Assembly (NCBI GenBank): GCA_026129525.1
Contig: JAHCHW010000005.1
Span: 1 to 64,000, forward strand
Direction of reading: 5' to 3'
Origin: Chitinophagales bacterium
GTDB taxonomy: Bacteria; Bacteroidota; Bacteroidia; Chitinophagales; LD1
DNA length: 64,000 nt
Positions 27,713 to 37,403 of this stretch are shown here, one piece after another. The translations under genes were made by a program, and so were the position numbers. The notes beneath the pieces were generated by a model that worked only from the letters and a program-made list of their open reading frames with translations, was not told where the DNA came from and did not search any database. The stretch's first letter is position 1. Each line of letters begins with the position of its first letter.

Positions 27713-30700
27713 ATGATACGTTTGTTTTATAGAAGTATGCATCGTTTTTCTGTTTACCGCCATCGTACAGCAGCTTTGGCAATTCTTGTTTTTGCTTTTA
27801 GCTTTTTACAAGCACAGAGCTACCAACGCAAGTTAACTTGGGAGAGTAAAAACAAAACGTTCACAACCGTTGATGGCAAGCAAATTTCGCAACCGACCTT
27901 TGCCGGTGCCGGACACCACGAAAAATACAATCTGCTGCCGGTGTATGCCGAAAGCATTCCGCTTAGCACCAATGCCGAAGTTTCGGCAAAACTCATCAAT
28001 GCCGTTTATTTTCCGGTAAGTATTGATAATACCATCACCGATTTTATTAAACCGGAGGCAGATGTAACTGTTGCTGTAGGTTATCAACGGAAAAAACCGA
28101 CTGCTTACATTGAAATTCTTCCTTTCCGTAAAAATGCAGGAGGGCAACTTGAGCGGTTGGAATCGTTTACGCTCCAGTTATCGGTAACGCCAAAGTATCA
28201 GCACCGCGCAGGAAATTCGTATGCTTCCAACTCTGTATTGGCAAGCGGCAGTTGGTATAAAATTGCTGTTACTGCCGATGGCATGTATAAAATTGATTTC
28301 AATTTTGTGAAGAATACCTTGGGGGTAAATCCTGCAAACATTAACCTGAGCAAACTCGCCATTTTCGGAAACGGAGGAGGCATGTTGCCCGACAGAAACA
28401 GCATTCCTTACCCCGATGATTTGTTAGAGAACCCCACGCTGTTGGTAGATAACAACGGCAACAACCAATTGGACCAGGATGACTATTTGCTTTTTTACGG
28501 GCAAATGGCCGACAAATGGATTTACAACCCCAACAACCAAACCTTCAGCCACGAAAAAAATCTGTTCAGCGATAAAAATTTCTATTTCCTTACTACCGAT
28601 GCAGGTACAGGAAAAAGGGTTTCGGTTGGCACGGTTGCAGGTTCGCCCAACTTAACCATTACCGAATTTGACGACTACGGTTACCGCGATAACGATGAAG
28701 AAAATACCCTGAAAAGCGGGCGTATTTGGTTAGGCGATAAAATGACGAGTTTCAACAAAACAAGGAGCTTCACCTTCAACTTTCCCAACCTTATTACTTC
28801 GGTTCCGGTAAAATTTATTTCGGCCATTGCGGCAAAAACTACCTCGCCCTACGGCTCTACCACCGTGGCAAGCATAAACGGGCAATCGCTTATTACGCAT
28901 GTTGATGGCGGCATTAACCCCAACAACACTTACCCTCCCGGAGCAATACCGTACACTGCTACTGCCAATTACAATGCAACTTCGCCACAATTAACTGTAA
29001 GCTACACCTTTAATGTAAATGCCGACCCGGCCGGTACCGCAGCAGCATACATTAATTGGTTTGAACTGCACGTAAAACGCTCGCTAAGTATGAGTGGCGA
29101 TTTTATGCCTTTCCGCAGCATTGCATCGGTTGGCGCAGGAAACATTTCGGAGTTCCGTTTGCAAAATGCTTCGGGCAATACAAGAGTGTGGCATGTAAGC
29201 AACGTGGGCGATATACAACAAATGCCAGCCACGTTGAGCAACTCGCAACTTTCATTTACTGCCGAAACCGATGTAATGAAAGAGTTTATTGCCTTTAATA
29301 CAAACGGTTCTTTCGGCACACCGCAGTACATCAGCAAAATTGCCAACCAGAATTTGCACGCAACGGGGCAACCTGATATGATTATTGTAACCTACGATGG
29401 GTTTTTAGCTGCGTCAGAAGATTTGGCACAGTTTCATTGGTCGAGCAACGGCATTAGTACGAAGGTGGTTAAGCTGAGCGAACTGTATAACGAGTTCAGC
29501 TGCGGCAAACCCGATATTTCCGCCATTCGCAATTTTATGCGAATGCTGTACGACCGTGCCGGTAGCGATACCGCTCTTTTGCCGCGCTATCTTTTATTGA
29601 TGGGTGATGGCTCGTACGACCCCAAAGACCGCGTAGCCGGAAACAAAAATTTTGTTCCTACCTATCAAAGCTACGAGTCGTACATACAAACTTCCACGTT
29701 TACTTCGGATGATTTTTACGGGCTGCTGGATGATAATGAAGGTGGCGACATTAACGACTCATCGCAAAAGTTAGATGTTTCAATAGGCAGGCTGCCGGTA
29801 GAAACCGAACAGGAAGCATGGGAGGTGGTAAACAAAATAAAAAACTATAAGCGCCCTTCGGGTTCGGGGCCCGCCTGTGTAGAAATTACTTCGAATAACA
29901 GTTGGCGCAACATTGTAACCTTTATTGCCGATGATGAAGATTACAATACGCATTTATCAAGCACCGAATACATTTGCGAAACCACCCGAACAGCACACCC
30001 CGAATACAATTACGATAAGATTTATTTGGATGCCTACAAACAACAACCTACCCCTGCCGGAGATCGCTACCCCGATGTAAACAATGCCATTCTTAACCGC
30101 CTCAATTCGGGCAGTTTGATTATTAACTGGATTGGGCATGGAGGCGAAACCAACTGGGCGCATGAGCGCATATTTAATATGAGCGACATTGTGCAGTTGC
30201 AAAACAAAGAGCGCTTGCCATTATTTATTACCGCTACCTGCGAGTTCAGCCGTTTCGATTTGCCCGAGCGCACAGCCGGTGAATGGTTAGTGGTAAACGG
30301 AAAGGGCGGTGCCATTGCCTCTATTACCACCGTTCGTTTGGTTTATTCCAATGCCAACGAAGCGCTCAACAAACGCGTGTTCGATTACATGTTTATGCCG
30401 TACGAGGACAGAGACCCCACACTGGGCGAACTGACCATGGAAACCAAAAACACGGTAAACACCGATATAAACAACACCCGCAAATTTGTGTTGTTGGGCG
30501 ACCCTGCTTTACAAATAAATTATCCGCGGTATAATGTAGCTACTACACATATCAACAACCATCCCGTTTCTCAAACTGCCGATACGCTGAAAGCCCTTTC
30601 GCTTGTAACCATAAAAGGCGAAATACGCGATGATAACGACAATAAATTGTCCTCTTTTAACGGAGTTGTTTACCCAATGGTGTACGATAAAATTTCAAAG

Positions 30701-31612
30701 ATTAAAACCCTGAAGAACGACCCTTTAAGCAACATTGTAGATTTTAACCTCTACAAAAACATTTTGTTTAAAGGGAAAGCAAGTGTTACTAATGGCGAGT
30801 TCAGTTTTTCGTTTATTGTGCCTAAGGATATTGACTACCAATACGGCAAAGGGCGTATTAGTTACTATGCCGATAACGGCAATTATATTGATGCCAACGG
30901 GTACAATCAGGACATAGTGATTGGCGGCTCGGTGGACTCGTTTGGGTTAGATGCCATAGGTCCCGAACTGAAAATTTTCATGAACGATGAAAAATTTGTT
31001 TTCGGAGGAACCACCAACGAATCGCCTATTCTATTGGTAAAGTTGGTTGATTCAAGCGGGGTAAATACCGTAGGCAACGGCATAGGGCACGACCTTATTG
31101 CCGAGCTGGACAATAATACCCAAAACCGCATAATGCTGAACGATTACTACGAAAGCGAGTTAGATAACTTTAGAGCGGGTACCATTAAATATCCTTTCAG
31201 TAAACTGAAAGAAGGAAGACATACGCTGAAAGTAAAAGCGTGGGATATTCACAATAATTCATCGGAAGATTTTACCGAGTTTGTAGTGGCAAGCAGCGCT
31301 AAATTAGCCCTTACCCATGTGTTTAATTACCCCAACCCTTTTACCACCCACACAAAATTTATGTTTGAACATAACAAACCTTGTGACGATTTATCCGTAT
31401 CAATCCAAATCTACACGGTTAGCGGCAAGGTGGTAAAAAGCATACGCCACGAAGTAAAGTGCGATGGTTACCGTGTAGATGACATAGAGTGGAACGGATT
31501 GGATGATTACGGAGACCCGATTGGCAAAGGTGTATATGTATACAAAGTAAACGTGCGCGACTCCGGAGGCAACACCGCCCACAAGTTTGAAAAATTGGTT
31601 GTTTTAAGATAG
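27713..31612 (+). CDS. porU: Type IX secretion C-terminal signal peptidase PorU
   Basis: 1299 residues with a signal segment (residues about 17-36). PorU removes the C-terminal sorting domain of T9SS cargo and attaches the protein to anionic LPS at the outer surface. It is a gingipain-type (C25) cysteine peptidase. The catalytic pair is readable as His809 in NWIGHGGETNWAHE and Cys843 in ITATCEFSRFD. The C-terminus (HVFNYPNPFT ... VSGKVVKSI ... GKGVYVYKVNV) is itself sorting-domain-like, as in PorU, which stays at the surface as part of the PorU-PorV complex. It is followed by porV after 90 bases on the same strand. Confidence 0.93.
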   Translation: MIRLFYRSMHRFSVYRHRTAALAILVFAFSFLQAQSYQRKLTWESKNKTFTTVDGKQISQPTFAGAGHHEKYNLLPVYAESIPLSTNAEVSAKLINAVYFPVSIDNTITDFIKPEADVTVAVGYQRKKPTAYIEILPFRKNAGGQLERLESFTLQLSVTPKYQHRAGNSYASNSVLASGSWYKIAVTADGMYKIDFNFVKNTLGVNPANINLSKLAIFGNGGGMLPDRNSIPYPDDLLENPTLLVDNNGNNQLDQDDYLLFYGQMADKWIYNPNNQTFSHEKNLFSDKNFYFLTTDAGTGKRVSVGTVAGSPNLTITEFDDYGYRDNDEENTLKSGRIWLGDKMTSFNKTRSFTFNFPNLITSVPVKFISAIAAKTTSPYGSTTVASINGQSLITHVDGGINPNNTYPPGAIPYTATANYNATSPQLTVSYTFNVNADPAGTAAAYINWFELHVKRSLSMSGDFMPFRSIASVGAGNISEFRLQNASGNTRVWHVSNVGDIQQMPATLSNSQLSFTAETDVMKEFIAFNTNGSFGTPQYISKIANQNLHATGQPDMIIVTYDGFLAASEDLAQFHWSSNGISTKVVKLSELYNEFSCGKPDISAIRNFMRMLYDRAGSDTALLPRYLLLMGDGSYDPKDRVAGNKNFVPTYQSYESYIQTSTFTSDDFYGLLDDNEGGDINDSSQKLDVSIGRLPVETEQEAWEVVNKIKNYKRPSGSGPACVEITSNNSWRNIVTFIADDEDYNTHLSSTEYICETTRTAHPEYNYDKIYLDAYKQQPTPAGDRYPDVNNAILNRLNSGSLIINWIGHGGETNWAHERIFNMSDIVQLQNKERLPLFITATCEFSRFDLPERTAGEWLVVNGKGGAIASITTVRLVYSNANEALNKRVFDYMFMPYEDRDPTLGELTMETKNTVNTDINNTRKFVLLGDPALQINYPRYNVATTHINNHPVSQTADTLKALSLVTIKGEIRDDNDNKLSSFNGVVYPMVYDKISKIKTLKNDPLSNIVDFNLYKNILFKGKASVTNGEFSFSFIVPKDIDYQYGKGRISYYADNGNYIDANGYNQDIVIGGSVDSFGLDAIGPELKIFMNDEKFVFGGTTNESPILLVKLVDSSGVNTVGNGIGHDLIAELDNNTQNRIMLNDYYESELDNFRAGTIKYPFSKLKEGRHTLKVKAWDIHNNSSEDFTEFVVASSAKLALTHVFNYPNPFTTHTKFMFEHNKPCDDLSVSIQIYTVSGKVVKSIRHEVKCDGYRVDDIEWNGLDDYGDPIGKGVYVYKVNVRDSGGNTAHKFEKLVVLR

Positions 31613-31702
31613 ATTTACCCGATTTATTAAACGATTGTATATCGCTTCTACATTTACTTAATCAAAGTAAGAACCGAGGGTTACCAAACCCGCCAACATT
31701 TT

Positions 31703-33106
31703 ATGAAGAACAAGCTATTTGCGATTGCAATTTTATTTATTGCCAACACGGAGGCATTTGCCCAATTGAATTTACAGGAAAAGGACGGAAAGGTGGTGAA
31801 CACCGTTACCACAGCCGTTCCGTTTTTACGCATTAACCCCGATGCCCGCGCTGGCGGTATGGGCGATGTGGGCGTTGCCACTCCGGCTGATATTAACTCT
31901 CTTTTTTCAAACCCTTCGCGCATGGCATTTAACGAGCGCGATTTCGGCTTTGCCGTTTCGTTTACCCCCTGGCTTAAGGCACTGGTAAACGATATTTACA
32001 TGGCAGGCTTGGCAGGTTATTACAAGGTAAAAGAAAAGCAAACCGTGCAGTTGGGAATAAAGTATTTCTCGCTGGGTAATATCACCTTTACCGATTATCA
32101 GGGGCAGGAAATTGGTCAGTTTCGCCCCAATGAGTTTAGTATTGATGCGGGTTATGCCCGCAGGTTAGGCGATGATTTTGCTTTAGCCGCTACACTTCGT
32201 TTCATTTATTCCAACCTAACCAATGTTGGGGTTGATGGAGTGCCTACTTTCCCGGGTTATGCAGGTGCTGCCGATATTTCGTGGAGCTACCAGCACACTT
32301 TTCAAAGTAAAAATTCAAAGTTGGGGCACGAGTTGTTAGCCGGCATGAACATCTCTAACATAGGCAACAAAATTTCGTACACGCGCAATGCTCGTAATTC
32401 CGACTACATTCCTACTAACCTCGGCTTAGGCTTGGGTTACCGTTTACACATTGATGAAAAGAACGCTGTTGGTGTATATATGGACATAAGCCGCTTGCTG
32501 GTTCCTACCCCGCAGCCGCAGTATATTCCTACCGAGTTTGCGGGCGATACTACTTCGAGTGTTATCAATCCGAACTACGATAAAGACGGTGATGGTATTG
32601 GCGATTGGAAGCAGCGCAGCCCCATTACCGGAATTTTTACCTCGTTTAACGATGCCCCCGGCTTAATGTATAAGGACAAAGACGGAAACATTACCCGCGT
32701 AAAAGGCAGCCGTTCGCGCGAAGAGTTACGCGAAACAGCCCTTGGCGTGGGGTTAGAGTATATGTATAACAAACAGTTTGGCGTTCGCTTTGGCTACTTT
32801 TACGAACCTCTTTCAAAAGGCAACCGCCAGTTTCTTACCGCAGGGCTTACCGTTAAGTACAGCATTGTGGGCTTAAATTTCTCGTATTTAATTCCTACTA
32901 CCATACAGCGTAACCCGCTCGATAACACCCTGCGTTTTTCGCTGCTGTTTGACTTTAAGAAAGGCGGCAAAAAAGCCGATGGCAGCAGCGGCTCGGGAAT
33001 TTCGCTGGTGGAGCCTACGCCTAAAAAGAAAAAGGTAAAAGAGGAAGAACCTGCTAAAGAACAGCCCGCAAAAGAGTTCAAGCTACAGCCGGTAGAGCCC
33101 AAGTAA
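31703..33106 (+). CDS. porV: Type IX secretion outer-membrane protein PorV
   Basis: 467 residues with a signal peptide (AIAILFIANTEAFAQ). The N-terminal motif TAVPFLRINPDARAGGMGDVG is diagnostic of PorV (LptO), a 14-strand FadL-like barrel that receives cargo from the SprA translocon and hands it to PorU. The calcium-like loop YDKDGDGIGDWKQ (about residues 290-302) and the Lys/Glu/Pro-rich tail (PTPKKKKVKEEEPAKEQPAKE) are extensions. It forms one unit with porU. Confidence 0.92.
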   Translation: MKNKLFAIAILFIANTEAFAQLNLQEKDGKVVNTVTTAVPFLRINPDARAGGMGDVGVATPADINSLFSNPSRMAFNERDFGFAVSFTPWLKALVNDIYMAGLAGYYKVKEKQTVQLGIKYFSLGNITFTDYQGQEIGQFRPNEFSIDAGYARRLGDDFALAATLRFIYSNLTNVGVDGVPTFPGYAGAADISWSYQHTFQSKNSKLGHELLAGMNISNIGNKISYTRNARNSDYIPTNLGLGLGYRLHIDEKNAVGVYMDISRLLVPTPQPQYIPTEFAGDTTSSVINPNYDKDGDGIGDWKQRSPITGIFTSFNDAPGLMYKDKDGNITRVKGSRSREELRETALGVGLEYMYNKQFGVRFGYFYEPLSKGNRQFLTAGLTVKYSIVGLNFSYLIPTTIQRNPLDNTLRFSLLFDFKKGGKKADGSSGSGISLVEPTPKKKKVKEEEPAKEQPAKEFKLQPVEPK

Positions 33107-33116
33107 GTAATCTAAC

Positions 33117-33326
33117 AGTTCAACCAACGCTTAACTAAGCCCAACAATCGGCTAAACAATGCCTGTTAGGCGTTCAACAGGTTCAATTAACCGTTAAGCG
33201 GGTTCAATCAACCAATAAACAGGCTCAATGAACGGTTGAGCAGGTTCAATCAACCAATAAACAGGTTCAATGAACGGCTAAGCAACCCCAATTAAGCGCT
33301 GGTTGGGTTCAATCAACAGCTAAAAA
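33117..33326. repeat. 21-bp tandem repeat array between porV and a T9SS hydrolase gene
   Basis: About ten degenerate 21-base units run from 33117 to 33326. The best five (33179-33283) alternate two versions: AGGTTCAATSAACCAATAAAC-type and AGGCTCAATGAACGGTTGAGC-type (written here as units beginning AGGTTCAAT). The cores contain self-complementary GTTCA-A-TGAAC and GGTTGA/TCAACC pairs, so the array can fold. It has no spacers as in CRISPR. It fills the gap between two convergent genes. Confidence 0.8.
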
Positions 33327-33336
33327 CATCGCTTTT

Positions 33337-35667
33337 TCACTCAATAACTACTCTTTTTCGGAAAAATGCACTTTTAGCCTGCAAACAGGCAACATACATT
33401 CCCGAAGGAATTTCGTGGAGCCAAATTTTTTCGGAGGTTGCTGTAAGCTGTTTGCTCAGCAACAATCTTCCATCAATACTCAGTAATTGAAAAATAGCAT
33501 TGCTAACGGAAGATGTATTAACCAATACAAAATCTTTTGCCGGATTGGGAACTACCGAAAAGAAATCATCAGGCAAAGCATCCGAAGTTGTAAAAACAAA
33601 GTTGTTGCCTGCCGATGTACCCGAACAACCTTCGGCACTTATGGCAACAACAGAATAAATGCCGCTTTCCTGCGGAGTGTAAACCAAAGAATCGGCACCG
33701 GCAATCAACTGACCATTTTTATACCATTGGCAGGTAACGCCACCGGTTGCGATTAAATCGTTTCCGCTTTGGGTAATGGTTACGGTTGGTGTATCGTGCA
33801 CCATAATAGTTGAATAAGCAGGAGGAGTAATACCGCAGGTGTTTTGTACTGTTAGCGTATCGGCATAGGTTCCCGCGGGCCCAATAGCACGGATAATAGC
33901 AGTATCGGTTGCAGTACTTAACACTTCAACCGAAGAAGGAAATTTCCAAATAAAATTGATTGAAGTGGTGTTGGTATGCAGGGCAGTTACCACAGCTGTT
34001 TCGCCAATGCAAAGCGAAGTGTTGCCCGCAATGCTTGTTAACTGCGGCAACGGATTTACGGTTACAGCTACCGAAGCAGGAACACTTTGCCCGCAGGTAT
34101 TCACCGCCTGCACGTTTATGTTTCCCGAAGCGGCTCCCGCAGTAACGGTTATTGCCTCGGTGGTGGCTCCGGCATTTAACGTCCACCCTTGCGGCAGCGT
34201 CCACACATAACTATCGGCACCGGCTACAGTGGCAATGGAGTAGTTGAGTATTTCGCCATCACACACATTGTTGTTGCCGCTAACAGTTCCGGGGGTTCCT
34301 AAATTAGAAGGAACAACAGTCATTGTTTTTTGAACAGGCGATGATATGCCGCAATCATTTTCGGCAGTAACTTCAATTACACCTCCGGCATTTCCCGAAG
34401 TAACCATAATGGCGTTTGAGTTAGCCCCTTGCGTAATGCTCCACCCCGAAGGTAAACTCCAATTGTAAGTAACCAAAGGATTGTTCACTACCGATAAAAT
34501 TATGTTGGCAATGCCTGAGCAAACGGTATCATCGGCAACAATTGCCGAAGGAGCAGCAGGCGGAAAATTTTCGGTTACGCTTACCGATACCGAAGGCAAC
34601 GAGCAAACTCCGTTATCAACTACTACCGAATAATTCCCTGCCGAGGAAGCAGAGAGAGCGGGTGATGTAGCGCTATTATTCCACGTGTAATTGAACCCGG
34701 CAGGCAGTGCCGTAAGCGTAGTGTTGCTTCCGCTGCAAAAAGTTGTGTTGCCTGCAATGGCGGCATTTGTCGGAATAATGTTTGTGCAGCTTTTACGCAG
34801 CGAATCAACTGTGTTGGAATTGTAGCGGCTTTCAAACAATGTCCATGCAGGGCAATTTCCTTTTAAATAATAATCCAAGAAGGGAACTAAGTAGTAAAGG
34901 CACTTGTTGATTTGGTCGGCAGTGGAAAGGGGCGATGAAGCGCAGCCCGAAAAGCCTTCACCAAAATTGCACTGAAAATTACTGTTGCCGAAAGCACAGT
35001 GCCTGCCGTTTTTAATGTTTACATACACTTTGCAGGGCGAGCCTGAAGAATCATACATAGGATTCTGATGCGTAGCAGGCGGAGCCACACAATCCAGCGA
35101 ACCGGCAAATGCCAAATAAGGCTTGGTCATGCTCGGTGCAGCAGCTATGGAAGACGGATTGGTATTGGCTGCGGCAAACGTAAAATAACATGCTGCCGGA
35201 TTTCCGTACTGTGCCGAAAGCACCGTACTGCCCCCGCCCATTGAATGCCCGCCCAAAGCGCCCTTCGGTATTACTTTTTGATAAAAAGGAGATGCAGTAT
35301 TAACGTTACTCTCATCAATTAGCTTGTTATAAGCAAAAATCAAATCCTGAGCAAAATTGGCGTGACTGGGCGAAAGACCGGTTTCGGTGGTGAGTAAACC
35401 AACAATGTAACCTTGCTTGGCTAACGAATCGGAGTAAGGATAATACGGCACCTGATCCATTTGAAAACCGTGAGCAAAAATTACAAACGGAAACTGTCCG
35501 CTTGCAACAGCGGCATTCGTTCCCGGATACCGAAACTCCAGCGTAACGGCACGGTTGCTGCGGGCAGGATCGTTCCATGTAATATTTTTTGTGCCAACCG
35601 TATAAGGTTGGGCATTGGCTGTGAAAGGGAAAAGAAACAGAATGAACAGGGTTACTGTGTTTTTCAT
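33337..35667 (-). CDS. Secreted alpha/beta-hydrolase with Ig/PKD-like modules and T9SS type A sorting domain
   Basis: 776 residues from ATG 35667 (signal peptide MKNTVTLFILFLFPFTANAQ); the longer ORF start at 35865 would overlap the divergent neighbour. Residues about 21-310 form a dienelactone-hydrolase/chlorophyllase-like domain with the nucleophile Ser142 in GGHSMGGGS, Asp192 in GSLDCV and His223 in GRHCAF, so a full catalytic triad, and HGFQMD as a probable oxyanion loop. Residues about 330-690 are Ig/PKD-like repeats, followed by FFSVVPNPAKDFVLV and a type A sorting domain. It is a cell-surface or secreted esterase; a polyester or plant/algal lipid substrate is possible but unproven. Confidence 0.85.
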   Translation of the reverse strand: MKNTVTLFILFLFPFTANAQPYTVGTKNITWNDPARSNRAVTLEFRYPGTNAAVASGQFPFVIFAHGFQMDQVPYYPYSDSLAKQGYIVGLLTTETGLSPSHANFAQDLIFAYNKLIDESNVNTASPFYQKVIPKGALGGHSMGGGSTVLSAQYGNPAACYFTFAAANTNPSSIAAAPSMTKPYLAFAGSLDCVAPPATHQNPMYDSSGSPCKVYVNIKNGRHCAFGNSNFQCNFGEGFSGCASSPLSTADQINKCLYYLVPFLDYYLKGNCPAWTLFESRYNSNTVDSLRKSCTNIIPTNAAIAGNTTFCSGSNTTLTALPAGFNYTWNNSATSPALSASSAGNYSVVVDNGVCSLPSVSVSVTENFPPAAPSAIVADDTVCSGIANIILSVVNNPLVTYNWSLPSGWSITQGANSNAIMVTSGNAGGVIEVTAENDCGISSPVQKTMTVVPSNLGTPGTVSGNNNVCDGEILNYSIATVAGADSYVWTLPQGWTLNAGATTEAITVTAGAASGNINVQAVNTCGQSVPASVAVTVNPLPQLTSIAGNTSLCIGETAVVTALHTNTTSINFIWKFPSSVEVLSTATDTAIIRAIGPAGTYADTLTVQNTCGITPPAYSTIMVHDTPTVTITQSGNDLIATGGVTCQWYKNGQLIAGADSLVYTPQESGIYSVVAISAEGCSGTSAGNNFVFTTSDALPDDFFSVVPNPAKDFVLVNTSSVSNAIFQLLSIDGRLLLSKQLTATSEKIWLHEIPSGMYVACLQAKSAFFRKRVVIE

Positions 35668-35703
35668 TACTCCGGGTTTTAGATTTAAAGGAAACAAAAA
35701 AAA

Positions 35704-35719
35704 TCGAACAGTTGTTCGA
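35704..35719. promoter_or_regulatory. Operator-like palindrome in the divergent intergenic region
   Basis: TCGAACA-GT-TGTTCGA: perfect 7-base arms with a 2-base spacer, 37 bases upstream of the hydrolase ATG and about 100 bases upstream of the ATG at 35822. The size and symmetry are as expected for a dimeric repressor or activator site. Confidence 0.45.
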
Positions 35720-35821
35720 AAAATTGATTTCCGGCAGAACAATTGAGCGCATATTGTTTCTAAAATGAAACAGGATTTGAAGTATTTTTTTACTTTGCCT
35801 ACAGTAAAAAAAACCCCCGCC

Positions 35822-37276
35822 ATGTACTTAGGCAAACTTACCGACACCCTCACTTCACTCAACAAGCAACAGATTAAAGCGCTGAAAGTTTATTTGGCTT
35901 CGCCCTACTTTGGCACTCGCAGCATTGCTGTTGATTTGTTTGAATACCTATACAAACAGTATCCGGAATTTGAAGACAAACTGCTTTCTCCCGATAAGAT
36001 AAAGCGACATGTTAAATCGCTTTACACCGTTCATATTCAAAAGAAGGCTGCCAGTGAATTGCTAAAAGCCATTGAGCACTTTCTGGCAATCGAAAACTGG
36101 GAACAAAACCAGCAAGCTGTTAGCCTGTATAAACTAAAGGCATTGCAACAACAACATTTGTTTGAATCTTTTGAGCGAGAGTATAAAACTGCCGGAGAAG
36201 AACTGCTTACTGCCAAAGAACAAGACCATCACGCATTTCTGCAGCACTTTTTACTAACCGAACTTTCCTATAACAACTTTACCGACCGCGCTAACCGCAA
36301 AGACAACCACGACCTAACCCCGGTGTTTACGCGCCTTAACGAGTTTCATGCGCTTACCACCGTGTTTTACCTATGCGAAGCGCACAACCGCCATGTTACT
36401 TTCGGCACTCCGCTACCATCGGTTAACTACCAACAACTTTTCGAAACACTGAAGCCATACAATAACTCCCGCCATCCGTTTGCTTATCTTTTTATTACCG
36501 CCTTGCATATGCAGTTGGCAACAGGCTACACTGAAAGCCTGCGCTATTACAACGTGCTTAAAAATGAAATAACAAAACAAAAACAGTTGCAATTGCCGGT
36601 ACATATCCGCACTGTAATACCTTATTGCGTGCAATGGTGTGTGCAGTGGCTAAACCGTGGCAATACCAAAGCGCGTATCGAATACCTGTGGTGGGCTGAG
36701 TTTAAAATTGCTCACCGAATTTTATTGGAAAAGGACAAAATTTTTCCGGTAGCGTTCGTCAATATTATTAGCACAGCCTTACGTAACGGCAAGCCTGCCG
36801 AGTGGATAAAAGGTTTTATTGACACCTACAGCCCACACCTGCCCGATGGCTCGGCTGCGTTTACCGATTTTGGTAACGGCCTGTATTATTACCATGTAAA
36901 AGATTACACCAACGCCCTCCGCCATATACGCAAAGCCCAACTCAAAACCGATATGGTGTATTATGCAGTACTTAGGCGCTGGGAGTTTATTATCAGTTTC
37001 GAATTAGGAGCGGATAGCACCGAAGCGTTGCTAAACCAACTGAAAGCGTACGGGCGCTTTGTGCAACGCAATAAAAAAGAACTGGCGGGAAAAGAAGCCG
37101 TGTTCGAAAGATTTATTCATTACGCCTCGCGGTTTTTGCAGCTAAAAGAAACACAAATGCAAAGTTGGCTTAATCAGTTAAAAGGCGAAGAGTATTTCCC
37201 CGGAAAAGAATGGCTGCTAACCGTTCTGCCCAAAAAAAGCCCGTGGCTTACAAGTTATCGCAAACTTTGTTTGTAA
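35822..37276 (+). CDS. Hypothetical helical protein (orphan Bacteroidota family)
   Basis: 484 residues from ATG 35822 (MYLGKLTDTLTSLNKQQIKALKVYLASPYFGTR). The ORF opens at 35765, but a TTTACTTTGCC promoter-like box lies between, favouring the later start. The sequence is almost entirely alpha-helical with many aromatic and Leu residues (YLYKQYPEFEDKL, FLQHFLLTELSYNNFTDRAN) and a repetitive helical-hairpin look, like a TPR/HEAT-type scaffold. There is no signal peptide, membrane segment or recognisable catalytic motif, so it is a cytoplasmic protein of unknown role. It is divergent from the T9SS hydrolase. Confidence 0.75.
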   Translation: MYLGKLTDTLTSLNKQQIKALKVYLASPYFGTRSIAVDLFEYLYKQYPEFEDKLLSPDKIKRHVKSLYTVHIQKKAASELLKAIEHFLAIENWEQNQQAVSLYKLKALQQQHLFESFEREYKTAGEELLTAKEQDHHAFLQHFLLTELSYNNFTDRANRKDNHDLTPVFTRLNEFHALTTVFYLCEAHNRHVTFGTPLPSVNYQQLFETLKPYNNSRHPFAYLFITALHMQLATGYTESLRYYNVLKNEITKQKQLQLPVHIRTVIPYCVQWCVQWLNRGNTKARIEYLWWAEFKIAHRILLEKDKIFPVAFVNIISTALRNGKPAEWIKGFIDTYSPHLPDGSAAFTDFGNGLYYYHVKDYTNALRHIRKAQLKTDMVYYAVLRRWEFIISFELGADSTEALLNQLKAYGRFVQRNKKELAGKEAVFERFIHYASRFLQLKETQMQSWLNQLKGEEYFPGKEWLLTVLPKKSPWLTSYRKLCL

Positions 37277-37403
37277 AAGAAACCATATACAATACGGTTA
37301 CGAAATGTGAAACTGCGTGCCGCTAACTCAAGCGCCCTAAAACAAACCAACACACTTTGAACTTGATTTTAAAGACGGAAGAGAAATTACGCAAACGTTT
37401 GAG

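Noticed and set aside
33117-33326. CRISPR array
   Set aside because: Units of 21 bp are directly adjacent with no unique spacers, and no cas genes are nearby.
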